NCBI RefSeq assembly: GCF_001685025.1
Contig: NZ_MAYU01000023.1
Location: 124,001-188,000, forward strand
Direction of reading: 5' to 3'
Source: Bacillus sp. FJAT-27225
Lineage (GTDB): Bacteria; Bacillota; Bacilli; Bacillales; Cytobacillaceae
Length of the DNA stretch: 64,000 nt
The position numbers were made by a program, and so were the translations under genes. The notes beneath the pieces are model-generated. The model had not been told where the DNA came from and made no database searches. It saw only the letters and a program-made list of their open reading frames with translations. Shown one piece after another: positions 17,588-27,090 of this stretch (positions are counted from its first letter, which is position 1; each line of letters starts with the position of its first letter).

Positions 17588-17989
17588 CTATTCTAGTCCG
17601 CGTTTGCCGGATTGTTCCTTCAACAAGTCCCTGATTTCCACTAGCAATTCCTCGGTACGGTTGATTTTCTCTTCGACCTTCTCTTCTTCCTTCCTTTTGA
17701 AACGGTTAATAATTCTTACAAACATAAAGATTGAAAAAGAAATAATTAAAAAATCAATAACGGTCTGAATGAATTTACCATAGTGTATCTCTGCTTCACC
17801 GAACGGGTACATCAAGCCAGCAAAATCAACCCCGCCCAAAAGCAGACCGATAAGGGGCATTAGCACATCTTCAACGAGCGAAGTAACAATTTTGCCAAAA
17901 GCTGTACCGATAATGACCCCGACAGCCAAATCAATGACGTTCCCCTTTATTGCAAAGTTTTTAAATTCCTGAAGCAATTTTACATTCAT
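17588..17989 (-). CDS. mscL: Large-conductance mechanosensitive channel MscL
   Basis: A protein of 133 residues from the ATG at 17989, eight bases after GGAGG; a TTG at 18004 precedes that site. It opens with the amphipathic helix [24 protein letters not shown] and TM1 with [21 protein letters not shown]2 contains [20 protein letters not shown], and a charged coiled-coil tail ends at RDLLKEQ. The channel opens as a pentamer on hypo-osmotic shock. Length and motifs are standard. Confidence 0.95.
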   Translation of the reverse strand: MNVKLLQEFKNFAIKGNVIDLAVGVIIGTAFGKIVTSLVEDVLMPLIGLLLGGVDFAGLMYPFGEAEIHYGKFIQTVIDFLIISFSIFMFVRIINRFKRKEEEKVEEKINRTEELLVEIRDLLKEQSGKRGLE

Positions 17990-18190
17990 TTTTCTTTCCT
18001 CCAAATTTATATAAACGATAAATTTACTCTACCAATTGGGAAGTGAAAAGTCACTGCATGATATTGGGAAAAAAAGTGTGTTTACATAGTTTCCTAGCTG
18101 CCTATGGACACTCTATTCAAGTTGGTCAAAAGGAAATACACATTTCATAACGAATTGATAAAGTAACGAAAAGTTTAAGGGGGAAAGAGG

Positions 18191-19129
18191 ATGGACAAGG
18201 ATTTGAAACGTAAACTGGAACAGGCGGAGGCGTACATAGCAACACATGGAAGAGGGGTGGAGAGAGCACGCTTTGACTTTCTTTTTCAAAACGGAAGTAA
18301 AGAGAAAGTTATTGAAGAGTTAAAGAAATACCAAAACGAAGATGGCGGATTTGGGCATGGTATTGAACCTGACTTTTGGCTTCCGGCTTCTTCAGCAATC
18401 GGAACATGGACAGCCGGACAAATCCTGCTTGAAATTGGTGCCGGTCAGGAAGAACCGATGGTGATGGAGATGTTAACCTATCTTGTTAATACGGCAGATA
18501 CAAAGACAGGGATATGGGAAACCGTCCGGCCAGCAAATAATGAGTATCCGCATGCCCCATGGTGGCACTGGCAGGAAGGGGCACAGGAAAACTGGATGTT
18601 CAATCCTGGAGCGGAACTTGCGGGATTCTTGGTCCATTGGTCTGCATCGGAAACGGAGGCTTGGCACACAGGCTGGAACAGTATTGAAAAAGCAGTGAAC
18701 CATCTAATGAACCAATCCGAGATGGATTGGCATGAGGTTAACAATTTTCTTCATTTGATGAAAATAATTAAACCGTTTGAACAGGAGTTTAACTCAAAGC
18801 TGCCCTATCGATTGGAAGATGCTGCAGAAAAAGTGTTTTCTCTTGCTGAGAAGGCAGTCGAAAGGAACGTGGCCGAGTGGGGCAATGGCTATAAAGCACT
18901 GCCGCTTGATTTTGTAGATGGGCCAGACAATCCGCTTTCTGAACGATTCGGCCCACTAGTTGAACAAAACTTTCATTTTTATCTTGAGACGATGGATGAA
19001 GAAGGAGTCTGGGACACGTCCTGGAGCTGGGGGATGTATCCCGAAGAGGCTGAGGCAGCCAGACGGTACTGGAAAGGCATTCTCGCTGTTAGGAGATACA
19101 AGCTGTTTCAAGCATTCGGATACTTATAA
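18191..19129 (+). CDS. Prenyltransferase/squalene-cyclase-fold protein, unknown function
   Basis: A protein of 312 residues, with AAGGGGG before the ATG. Near residue 50 it carries YQNEDGGFGHGIEPDFWLP, the repeat motif of the alpha/alpha-toroid fold of terpene cyclases and protein prenyltransferases. A second weaker repeat reads EGVWDTSWSWG near the end. It lacks the DXDD cyclase motif, so it is probably not a terpene cyclase. It has no signal peptide. Such stand-alone proteins occur in Bacillaceae without a known function. Confidence 0.6.
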   Translation: MDKDLKRKLEQAEAYIATHGRGVERARFDFLFQNGSKEKVIEELKKYQNEDGGFGHGIEPDFWLPASSAIGTWTAGQILLEIGAGQEEPMVMEMLTYLVNTADTKTGIWETVRPANNEYPHAPWWHWQEGAQENWMFNPGAELAGFLVHWSASETEAWHTGWNSIEKAVNHLMNQSEMDWHEVNNFLHLMKIIKPFEQEFNSKLPYRLEDAAEKVFSLAEKAVERNVAEWGNGYKALPLDFVDGPDNPLSERFGPLVEQNFHFYLETMDEEGVWDTSWSWGMYPEEAEAARRYWKGILAVRRYKLFQAFGYL

Positions 19130-19138
19130 CATGAAAAA

Positions 19139-19170
19139 GCACTGGATTCGGGGTAGAATCCAGTGCATAT
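19139..19170. terminator. Terminator between the toroid protein gene and ampS
   Basis: GCACTGGATTC (19139-19149) pairs with GAATCCAGTGC (19156-19166), with a T-run after it. It lies between convergent genes. Confidence 0.85.
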
Positions 19171-19218
19171 GTTTTTTAATCAAACGTTTGATTAAATTGC
19201 CTTATACCCGCACCAGGC

Positions 19219-20451
19219 TTAGATTGCCCAGTTGCCGGATCGGAAGACAGGCACCCGTGCGCCGTCTTCGGTGATGCCGTCGATGTCCATTTCAGCAGAG
19301 CCGATCATAAAGTCAACGTGGGTAAGGCTGTCATTCAGTCCGGCTTGATCGAGCTGTTCCCGGCTCATTGTCTTGCCGCCTTCCAGACAGAATGCATAAG
19401 CAGCCCCGAGAGCAAGGTGATTGGAAGCATTCTCATCGAACAGTGTATTGTAGAACAAGACATTGGAGTTCGAAATCGGTGAGTCATGCGGTACTAATGC
19501 AACCTCACCAAGGTAGTGTGAGCCTTCGTCTGTTTCAACGAGCTGCCTGAGGATTTCCTCGCCTTCCTCTGCTTTTACATCAACGATACGGCCTTCCTGG
19601 AACGTAAGGCTGAAGTTGTCAATGATATTGCCGCCATAAGACAGCGGCTTGGTTGAAGAGACAACTCCGTTCACACCTGTTTTTAAAGGAACGGTGAACA
19701 CTTCTTCAGTAGGCATGTTAGCCATGAACTCATTGCCCTGTTCGTTGACGCTGCCAGCCCCAACCCAAAGGTGGCCTGCTGGAAGCTCGATAATTAAATC
19801 TGTGCCAGGAGCTTTATAGTGAAGGAACTTAAAGCGTCTGTCATTTAAGACGGCTACCTTTTCATGCAATGTCTGGTCGTGCTGCTTCCAGGCGAGCACT
19901 GGATCTTCGGCATCGACTCGGACAGAAGCGAAGATCGCATCCCAAAGCTTTTCGACCTGCTCGGATTCTGGTACATCAGGGAATACCTTTGCTGCCCATG
20001 CGGCAGATGGAACCGCAATAACCGTCCAGCTGAATTTGTCAGCCTGCATCATTTGGCGATAGCGAGAAAGAGCTTTCCCGGCAGCCTTTTGGAAGTTGGC
20101 AATCCGATATGGATTTACACCCTTCAACAAATCTGGTGACGAAGAAACGATTGACATAAGGGCAGCGCCTTTTTCCGCCAATTCTTCAGATTCTTTTGCG
20201 CGCCACTGCGGGTATTCATTGAACGCTTCATCGGGAGCAAGCTCGTATTTCGTACGGGATACCTGGTCGTCATTCCAATTGACAACGACGTTATGGGCGC
20301 CCGCTTCATATGCTTTTTTCACAGCCAGCCTGACGAACTCGGCTGCATCAAGCGTACAATTGATTACGAGGGTCTGGCCCGGCTGAACATTGACTCCTAC
20401 TTTAACTGCAAGCTCGGCGTACTTCTCCAATCTGGTTTGAAAATCACTCAT
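19219..20451 (-). CDS. ampS: M29-family aminopeptidase AmpS
   Basis: A protein of 410 residues, the same length as B. subtilis AmpS, with AAAGAGGT seven bases before the ATG. The M29 features include the N-terminal VQPGQTLVINCTLDAAEFVRL and the two-metal-site segments, with Glu in GNEFMANMPTEEVFT, His in GSHYLGEVALV and Asp in THVDFMIGS. It is a cytoplasmic aminopeptidase that removes N-terminal residues from short peptides. It stands alone, with no sign of specific regulation. Confidence 0.92.
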   Translation of the reverse strand: MSDFQTRLEKYAELAVKVGVNVQPGQTLVINCTLDAAEFVRLAVKKAYEAGAHNVVVNWNDDQVSRTKYELAPDEAFNEYPQWRAKESEELAEKGAALMSIVSSSPDLLKGVNPYRIANFQKAAGKALSRYRQMMQADKFSWTVIAVPSAAWAAKVFPDVPESEQVEKLWDAIFASVRVDAEDPVLAWKQHDQTLHEKVAVLNDRRFKFLHYKAPGTDLIIELPAGHLWVGAGSVNEQGNEFMANMPTEEVFTVPLKTGVNGVVSSTKPLSYGGNIIDNFSLTFQEGRIVDVKAEEGEEILRQLVETDEGSHYLGEVALVPHDSPISNSNVLFYNTLFDENASNHLALGAAYAFCLEGGKTMSREQLDQAGLNDSLTHVDFMIGSAEMDIDGITEDGARVPVFRSGNWAI

Positions 20452-20542
20452 ACTATGTACCTCTTTTCTTGGTTTCGTTCTCTTCAGTTTAGCGTGTTTT
20501 TAGGCAAAAAAGAAATAATAACTGCTGAAATTTCAGAAAAAA

Positions 20543-20575
20543 GGACAATAGGCTGGGCCTACTGTCCGATATCAT
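20543..20575 (-). terminator. Terminator upstream of ampS
   Basis: On the minus strand GGACAGTAGGC pairs with GCCTATTGTCC and runs into TTTTTT. It would end a transcript coming from the M20 peptidase gene through array B, or from the small frame at 20559-20678. Confidence 0.7.
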
Positions 20576-20678
20576 TATAGAGTTTAATATTTAGAAAAAC
20601 ACCCCAGGAAAATAACGCTGCAAATGTGATGATTCCAGACAAAGAGGTGGGGGACAACCAATCCACTATAATCACCAT
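20559..20678 (-). CDS. Possible small membrane protein (39 aa)
   Basis: An ATG opens a 39-codon frame with one clear membrane helix (SGIITFAALFSWGVFLNI). The frame runs open further upstream to a TTG at 20735. Its stop lies inside the terminator stem, as also happens for the 87-aa gene at 15349. No strong ribosome binding site is visible, so this is only a candidate; it may be a decayed gene. Confidence 0.3.
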   Translation of the reverse strand: MVIIVDWLSPTSLSGIITFAALFSWGVFLNIKLYNDIGQ

Positions 20679-20833
20679 CCCAATATTGAAATCTACTGTT
20701 ACTTGCAGTATACGCTCGATTCCAGCGGGATACAATCAAAAGTTCACAAAATGTTCAGAAATATGTTGGTGATTATAATTTTACATTGCAAAGGCAACCC
20801 CGTGAAAAGAAATCCCGGGGTAAATAGGACCCC

Positions 20834-21092
20834 ATGAAGGATGGAAAGACCACATTTTTCTGGTTGTTCCCGTCTTCATAGACCCCATGAAGGATGGTAA
20901 GACCGCATTTTTCTGGTTGTTCCCGTCTTCATAGAACCCATGAAGGATGGCAAGACCACTTTTTCGAGGCTGTTCCCGTCTTCATAGAACCGATGAAGGA
21001 TGGCAAGATCACTTTTTTCTGGTTATTCCCGTCTTCATAGCCATGAAGGAATGTGAGAGCACTTTTTTCAGTCTGTTCCCGTCATCATGCCT
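20834..21092. repeat. Tandem array B: five about 53-bp units bounded by ATGAAG...CTTCAT
   Basis: ATGAAGGA starts at 20834, 20887, 20940, 20993 and 21043 (steps 53, 53, 53, 50). Each unit ends with TTCCCGTCTTCAT or a variant, complementary to its beginning. The middle has a run of Ts and TGGTTGTTCC. The array lies between the M20 peptidase stop and the next terminator on the minus strand, so it should be transcribed as a 3' untranslated region. Confidence 0.9.
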
Positions 21093-21099
21093 CCAAAGT

Positions 21100-22689
21100 T
21101 TATTGATGAAAGACGTGCTGGACAAGCTTTTTGAGCAAACCAGGCAATGTGTCGAAAGAGAAATTAAGCTCCAGACGCTCGGTTTTTTGATGGGCATCCG
21201 CGCCATATGGTCCGATATTAAAGACCGGCATTGTTAATTTGTTGATCGACTCGAATGGGATGCTATATCCGTTTTTATAGAGAGGCGTATTGCCTGTCAA
21301 AAGCTCAATATCCTTCCTGGAAACAGAGGAAGTCGCATAGCTCAAATCGCACAATCCAGGGAAAAAGGCCCGTTCCTGAAGCTCGGGATGTTTTCTTATC
21401 ACAAAATCCGCAAGCTCCCTGACTAATTGATTGCTCCGGGACGAAACTGCGGGATAAAATGGCGGGCTGAAATAAAAAACGATGAACGGCTTTTCCTCTA
21501 TATACATTGAAAACTCTTGAACAATTCTCAGGCTTTGGCCCCGTTCGTCCTCTCCGGCATGTAGGCTCATCTCACTTATACTCCGCAGTAAGTCCTGCGC
21601 CTGTGAGCTGCCAATACTTTCTTCAACCTTTAAAAACAGTTCTGCCCACGTATACACTGGAATAGTAAAAGGAAGTCCCTGAACAGCTGCGGATTCCGCT
21701 TTACCGTGATAATGGTCCAGAACCCTTCTAGCGGCCTTGCGTGCTTTTTCCACTGCTCTTCTAGCAATGGCCTCGGGTTCCTGTTCCATGTAGAGAAGAT
21801 TAAACATGGCAACTGCCGATGTTGGTGTCTGGACGTTATAGCTTTCCTTCAGGTCGCGGAGCATCAAGTTGGTAAGTGGTGGTGTAGCTTCAGACCCGAC
21901 TTGCTCTGCAAAGTCAGTGCTCAGTTCAAATTCCATTGTTATCGCAGCAGCCAGTAAGGAAGCGTTCAATCCGGCAAAAGGCTCGCCAACGTGAGTTTCC
22001 TGGCCTGCACAGTAGAAGGTGGGCATGATTTTGCCAATTGTGCCGGTGTAGAAGTACTTCGTTGTATCAAGAGGGTGCTCCCTGAACGATGGCTCCGAAT
22101 TAAGGCAAAGCACGTAGTCCAGGCCACATTCCTCCTGAAGGCGGACAACTTCTTCAACTGCAGCGAGCATCCCTTTAGATCCGACCTCTTCATCCGAAAC
22201 AGTCACTAATAGTAAATTTCCATCAATTTCGCCGTAGGATGCTTTTTCTAAAAGGGACATCTGAACAACGAGTCCAGCCTTCATATCCATTGTCCCGCGC
22301 CCAAATATCCACTCACCGGATTCGAACTCCGAACACGCAAATTCTGTAAGCATGGAGGGATCCTCATGAAAATGCCGGGTCATTCGTTCAGTTGAAAATG
22401 CATCCTCCTTCAATTGCCCGTAATCCTCTGTGCCAACGACATCAAAGTGGCTGATCATTACAATTGTCTTCCTTGTTCCCGGCTTTTCGACAAAGGCCGT
22501 AAGAAAAGCTGTGTCTGTTGATTTATGTACATGTAAATGGTGGCTGTTTTGCTGAAAATAAGGAAGAGATTTCAATTCAAGTGCAAGCATCTCAGGAAAA
22601 AGAAGCTCCGCATCCGAGCCGGTAATGCTCGGAATGCTTACCAGCCTTGTCAGCAGCTCCGTCATTTGGTCCTTTGTCTGCCAAAGCAT
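21100..22689 (-). CDS. rocB: M20/M25/M40 metallopeptidase, RocB-like
   Basis: A protein of 529 residues from the ATG at 22689, seven bases after TGGAGG. The M20 motifs are present: the first metal site in VMISHFDVVG, the bridging Asp in GRGTMDMKAGL, and the catalytic Glu-Glu in VTVSDEEVGSKG. The long chain and the phrases LLTRLVSIPSITG and LPYFQQNSHHL fit the RocB group, which belongs to the arginine-use regulon in B. subtilis but has no proven reaction. No other roc gene is nearby, so the role in arginine breakdown is inference. It may form an operon with the MFS gene upstream. Confidence 0.75.
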   Translation of the reverse strand: MLWQTKDQMTELLTRLVSIPSITGSDAELLFPEMLALELKSLPYFQQNSHHLHVHKSTDTAFLTAFVEKPGTRKTIVMISHFDVVGTEDYGQLKEDAFSTERMTRHFHEDPSMLTEFACSEFESGEWIFGRGTMDMKAGLVVQMSLLEKASYGEIDGNLLLVTVSDEEVGSKGMLAAVEEVVRLQEECGLDYVLCLNSEPSFREHPLDTTKYFYTGTIGKIMPTFYCAGQETHVGEPFAGLNASLLAAAITMEFELSTDFAEQVGSEATPPLTNLMLRDLKESYNVQTPTSAVAMFNLLYMEQEPEAIARRAVEKARKAARRVLDHYHGKAESAAVQGLPFTIPVYTWAELFLKVEESIGSSQAQDLLRSISEMSLHAGEDERGQSLRIVQEFSMYIEEKPFIVFYFSPPFYPAVSSRSNQLVRELADFVIRKHPELQERAFFPGLCDLSYATSSVSRKDIELLTGNTPLYKNGYSIPFESINKLTMPVFNIGPYGADAHQKTERLELNFSFDTLPGLLKKLVQHVFHQ

Positions 22690-22814
22690 ATCCATTCCTC
22701 CAGTAAACATAATAAAAAGCACACGCGGTAGAATCGAAGAACCAGCGTGTACCGTTTTTATTACTATTCGATTTGAGACTGGAGAAAACCTGCTTTTGTT
22801 TTTCAAAAAAATCC

Positions 22815-24083
22815 TCAAGCCAATGCCTTCCGCCTATCATAATGCTTAAATGTAAGCCAGTAGATCCAAACGCTAGATAGCGACAACAGTGAGAGAATGA
22901 AAAAGGTCCAGTCATATCCTACCCAATTGGTCAGCGGAATTGAAAGGGGAGCAATGGTCCTGGCAATTGTAAAGCGAAGGCTGGCCGCTGCAAAGTACTG
23001 CCCGCGCAGGTGCTCCGGTGCAAGATTAGAAACGAAGCCCTGCTGAATACCAACTGTAGCCAATTCCCCCAGGGTAAAAATAGCCATTGCGATGATAAGC
23101 CCCCAAATCCAAGTTGTCTGCCCAAACATAAAGATGGCGGCTGCATACAGAACAGCCGAGGCGATAAACACGTCCCGCTCCTTATATTTGAGCATCCACT
23201 TGGTAACGACGACTGTGAATAAGGCAACCAGAAGCCCGTTTTCCGCCAGCACAAGCCCAAATGCCCGGTCGCCGTTGACGCTGAATGACCAATCGCCAAG
23301 ACTAAGGAGTTTTTGATTGCTTACCATTTCGCTCATATAGACTGGCAGCAATAAATCAAGCTGCATAAATGTCTGGCCAAGCACAATCCCTGCAATAATG
23401 AACAGCAGGAATGTCCTGTCCTTAACAATAACCGTATAATCCTGAACCTGGTCCTTAAGGAAGTGATACCACTTGCCATCCTTATTATTCCTTGACTCGT
23501 TTACAGATACCGGCAGTGTCTCCCGAACCCATCTTGAGAGGATGAAGGAGAGCAAAAAGCCGATGATTCCCGATACAACGAGCAGTTCAAACGGATAGTC
23601 GATGTAAAAAATTGAACCAAAAATCGGACCAACGACTACAGAAATATTGGTTGATGTATAGAAGACAGCGAACACGCTACTGCGGTTCTTTTCATCGACG
23701 AGGTCAGCAACCATCGCCTGGCTTGCCGGCCAGTAGATCGAGACGAATATCCCAGCAACCGTAAAACAAATAAATCCCATCAGCGGAGAATCGAGCCATG
23801 GCGACTGTGCAAATCCAAACAAGAGAAACGAAAGCCCCTGCCCTGAAGCGGATAAAACCATCATTCTCTTACGGCCAAAACGATCCGCCCAATAGCCGCC
23901 CAGCAGGTTGGCGAAAACCGAAAATAGTTGTGAAAAAATTAACAGCAGTCCCGCCTGAGTTTTCCCGAATTCCTCTGCAAAATAAATCGTCAAAAACGGA
24001 AAGAACATCCAGAACAACGTATTCATTAAGGCCTCCGACACAAGCCGGATCCGCAAATTCGCATCCCAATCCCTTAATCTCAT
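22815..24083 (-). CDS. MFS transporter (MdtH/YttB-like)
   Basis: A protein of 422 residues from the ATG at 24083, eight bases after TTGGAG. Twelve hydrophobic helices are visible. The MFS loop 2-3 signature is present as GGYWADRFGRKRMM. The opening RLRDWDANLRIRLVSEALMNTLFWMFFPFL is typical of MdtH-like Bacillus carriers. The substrate is probably a drug or metabolite but is not known. It is transcribed in the same direction as the RocB-like gene 125 bp downstream. Confidence 0.8.
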   Translation of the reverse strand: MRLRDWDANLRIRLVSEALMNTLFWMFFPFLTIYFAEEFGKTQAGLLLIFSQLFSVFANLLGGYWADRFGRKRMMVLSASGQGLSFLLFGFAQSPWLDSPLMGFICFTVAGIFVSIYWPASQAMVADLVDEKNRSSVFAVFYTSTNISVVVGPIFGSIFYIDYPFELLVVSGIIGFLLSFILSRWVRETLPVSVNESRNNKDGKWYHFLKDQVQDYTVIVKDRTFLLFIIAGIVLGQTFMQLDLLLPVYMSEMVSNQKLLSLGDWSFSVNGDRAFGLVLAENGLLVALFTVVVTKWMLKYKERDVFIASAVLYAAAIFMFGQTTWIWGLIIAMAIFTLGELATVGIQQGFVSNLAPEHLRGQYFAAASLRFTIARTIAPLSIPLTNWVGYDWTFFILSLLSLSSVWIYWLTFKHYDRRKALA

Positions 24084-24287
24084 TACAAAAACTCCAATTC
24101 TATTTTTAAGCAATAGCTTCATTATCATACTCCCGGTGAAGAGGAAGATTCAAGAAGAAATAATAGAAGAAACCTTCTTTGTGGCATTAGTTTAAAAGAG
24201 TGATAGGCAGGCTATATAAGAGTTGGAGAGATTTGTCGCACATTTTAAAATATTAAGTCTATTATTTCGACAAAAAGCAAAAAAGAC

Positions 24288-24324
24288 TTGTACTACAATC
24301 TTTCTATGCGTGTATTTTACACGC
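24288..24324 (+). promoter_or_regulatory. Candidate promoter with overlapping 7-3-7 palindrome
   Basis: TTGTAC (24288-24293) and TGTATT (24311-24316) are 17 bp apart. The perfect palindrome GCGTGTA-TTT-TACACGC (24308-24324) covers the -10 region. This suggests repression of the protease gene by a dimeric regulator. A GGGGAAG site precedes the ATG at 24353. Confidence 0.4.
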
Positions 24325-24352
24325 AAAAACCATACATAAAGGGGAAGTGTGA

Positions 24353-25812
24353 ATGAAGAAGAAGCTTGCGATTTTTGGTTTGTGCTCGGCACTATCATTT
24401 TCTTTGCTGATAGGAGCTGTGCCGAATAAAACAAAGGGAGAAGCTGAGCCGCAGCATTATGTCGTGGCTTATAAAGGAAAACTGCCTGGCAATTTCTCTG
24501 AATCTATTAAGAAGGCAGGCGGGGTTGTTGAGCGGGTGATTCCTGAGATCGGAATCGTCGAAGTGGCCTCCTCCAATCCTTCATTCTTGAAAAGTGTCAG
24601 CAAAGACTCAAGTGTCCAAGCAGCCGGACGGGAGCTTGAGGCCTATTTGGAAGGCGACCCGGATGATAAAATTGGTTTTACCCCGGGAACTCCAAACGGA
24701 CAAAAAGTGACTTTGGATGCAGATGCTGCAAGCTATTGGGACAAACAGTGGGATATGCATCGACTCACTGGGGAAGGAAAATCGTATAAGCTAAATGATG
24801 GGTCTCCAGAAACTGTTGTTGCCGTCATTGATACCGGAATCGACTTCGGTCATCCGGACTTGAAAGAAAATGCTGATCTGGCAGGATCCAAAACATTCGT
24901 GCCAGGCACAAAAGATGCATGGGATCAAAATGGCCACGGGACACTGTTGCGGGTTCAATTGCAGCGAATGGAAAGGTGAAAGGGGTCGGCCCTGATTTAA
25001 CTGTCCGCGCCTACCGTGTATTCGGAGCAACTGGCGGGGCTCAACAATCGTGGATTACCGATGCGATTGTCGCTGCTGCAAATGACGGTGTTGAAGTTAT
25101 TAACATGTCAATCGGCGGCTGGCGCTGGATGGCCCACAACTTAGGGGAAAAAGGCGACTCTGCATCGATGGTTGCCTATCAGCGTGCTGTCCAATACGCA
25201 ATTCAAAAAGGCGTTACAGTCGTTGTGTCGGCAGGTAATGATTCAAGGGATTTAAACAACCAGCATGACATGCGGGCATACTGGAAGGCTACGTACGGAC
25301 TTGATATTAAAGGCCCGTCTCGTGTCGTTCCTGCTCAAATTCCTGGAGTAATTACAGTTTCTTCGTCCAACGAGTGGTCAGACGAATCTATTGCCTTTTA
25401 TTCAAACTATGGAAATGCAATCGATGTTGCCGGTCCTGGAGGCGATAATGGCCCGTTGTATGATTCCCTGTATCGCCAAGATCCAAAAGGGAACCATTTG
25501 GATAAGCGTGATTACACGTACCGGACATTATCAACGTATCCATCTTATCCAGTAGGTGGCGGAAATAATGCGACAACCCAATTCAGTGATGGCCAGTGGC
25601 ATGGTTATTCCTACCTGCATGGAACATCCATGGCCGCGCCAAAGGTTGCGGGTGTTGCGGCTGTCATTAAGTCAGCTCATCCTGAATACACTCCGGCACA
25701 AGTAGCCGCTGCGGTCAGGAAATCCGCTCTCGACTTTGGCAAGGTCGGTTCTGACCCACTATACGGTGCTGGTGAAGCGAACATCTATAACTTCCTTAAA
25801 AACAATAAGTAA
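24353..25812 (+). pseudogene. Subtilisin-like (S8) secreted protease, interrupted by a one-base deletion
   Basis: The first frame (24353-24979) encodes a signal peptide, an I9-type propeptide (HYVVAYKGKLPG...), the catalytic Asp motif VAVIDTGIDFGHP and the His motif QNGHGT. It then leaves the family sequence. The second frame resumes at VAGSIAANGKVKGVGPD and carries AGNDSR and the Ser motif GTSMAAPKVAGVAAV, ending at 25812. The family reads HGTHVAG here; the sequence gives ACA-C-T-GTT, so one base of the second His codon is missing between 24944 and 24945. Corrected, the product would be about 486 residues and resemble lantibiotic-leader-type proteases. A sequencing error is possible, because the rest of both frames is intact. 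Confidence 0.85.
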
Positions 25813-25823
25813 AAGGTAAATTG

Positions 25824-25862
25824 AAGGACATTACATTTGTTAGATGGTGTAATGTCCTTTCT
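25824..25862 (+). terminator. Terminator after the protease gene
   Basis: AAGGACATTACA (25824-25835) pairs perfectly with TGTAATGTCCTT (25848-25859), followed by Ts. The remaining gap up to 26134 has no supported gene. Confidence 0.85.
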
Positions 25863-26134
25863 AATTTAGCAGCAAGAAAGTGGGTGAGGGATTACAATCA
25901 TAAATATATTGACGAATACTCCGGCACAAGCCGGAAGCAAAAATTTGTACCCAATACTAAAACATCAATTCTATTTTTTAGAAAAATCCTAAAAGACAGG
26001 TGGAGCAATACTATTTTTGTAGAGTCTGACAGAGTATAATGGTATGGAAGAATATAGAAAGGAGGAATCCCGGGACGACTATTACAAATCTTCACAGTTG
26101 CTCTTCCACTAAAAAAAGAAAAGAGTGTGGACCA

Positions 26135-27040
26135 ATGCTTCATAAGGCCCGAACTAAATCGGAAGAACTTAAGATTCTCGAATACTTGGATTCTCGTATG
26201 AACTTGGAAGAGGGTGATAAAAACCATCTCATTGCCTTAAACAAGGGCTACGAAGGTGAGGTATTGTTTGACAAGCTAACCGCAGGACTTACCAGCCAGG
26301 GAATTGTATTAAACGATTTACGGTTCAAAGTGAAGAACACAAATGTCCAGATCGACACAACCATTATTTTTCAAAAAACTCTTAAGTTCTATGAAGTCAA
26401 AAACCATGAAGGAGACTATTACTTTTCTGAAGATAAGTATTTCTCCTGGAATGGTACCGAATGGGCGAATCCTCTCCATCAAATGAGGCGCGAGGAAACC
26501 TTTTATCGGTTATTGCTTGATGAAATTGGTTGTAACCTGAAGCTTGAACCCTCACTGTTGTTCATCAATCCTGCCTTCACCATGTACAACGCTCCCTTTA
26601 ACGAACCTATCATTTACCCCACTCAATTGCAGCGCCATATGGATATGCTAAATAATGTTTCCTCCAATTTAACCTCCCATCACTGGAGTATAGCGGATAA
26701 ACTCTTATCAAGGCATATCGAAAAGTCAGACTTTATCCAACTCCCTTCATATAACTTTAAAACTACCCGGAAAGGGTTTACGTGTGCTAAGTGCAAGAAC
26801 TTTTCAGTGTATTTAATTGGGAGAAAAATATTGGTCTGCTCACTTTGTACCCATGAAGAAGGAATTGAAGCTGCTGTCTTGAGGAGTGTGGAGGAGATAA
26901 AATTATTATTTCCAGACTTACCGATTGGGACAGGTGTCGTCCAGCAATGGTGTGTAATTCTTTCTACAAAGGTAATTAAGGCCATCTTAGATAAACACTT
27001 TAGAGCTATATGTAACAACCGGTGGACATATTATATTTAG
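26135..27040 (+). CDS. NERD-domain protein with C-terminal zinc-finger-like cysteines
   Basis: A protein of 301 residues taken from the ATG at 26135 (MLHKARTKSEELKILEYLDSR is the usual opening of Bacillus NERD proteins). The ribosome binding site is weak. The NERD domain spans about residues 37-150: GYEGEVLFDKL, then the QIDTTIIF strand and FYEVKNHEGDYYF, which give the Asp and the Glu-x-Lys of a nuclease-like fold. Near residue 210 lie CAKC and CSLC, 19 residues apart, a likely zinc ribbon. The domain is related to restriction-type nucleases, but activity is not proven. The gene stands just upstream of the 52-bp array C and has no neighbours of defence type. Confidence 0.8.
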   Translation: MLHKARTKSEELKILEYLDSRMNLEEGDKNHLIALNKGYEGEVLFDKLTAGLTSQGIVLNDLRFKVKNTNVQIDTTIIFQKTLKFYEVKNHEGDYYFSEDKYFSWNGTEWANPLHQMRREETFYRLLLDEIGCNLKLEPSLLFINPAFTMYNAPFNEPIIYPTQLQRHMDMLNNVSSNLTSHHWSIADKLLSRHIEKSDFIQLPSYNFKTTRKGFTCAKCKNFSVYLIGRKILVCSLCTHEEGIEAAVLRSVEEIKLLFPDLPIGTGVVQQWCVILSTKVIKAILDKHFRAICNNRWTYYI

Positions 27041-27090
27041 GCTGTCGTTTATTTGATAGTAATATATCGGAAATAATTAGTCGTATAATT

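Noticed and set aside
24944-24945. Programmed ribosomal frameshift in the protease
   Set aside because: No slippery heptamer or downstream pseudoknot was seen; the pattern is a plain one-base loss.
24353-25812. Lantibiotic gene cluster
   Set aside because: The protease resembles leader-processing types, but no precursor peptide, LanB/LanC/LanM enzyme or transporter lies nearby.
25821-26039. 72-codon frame after the protease
   Set aside because: Its start lies inside the terminator stem, there is no binding site, and composition is not protein-like.
26039-26134. Longer start for the NERD protein
   Set aside because: The extra 32 residues have no domain character, and the family normally begins at the ATG at 26135.
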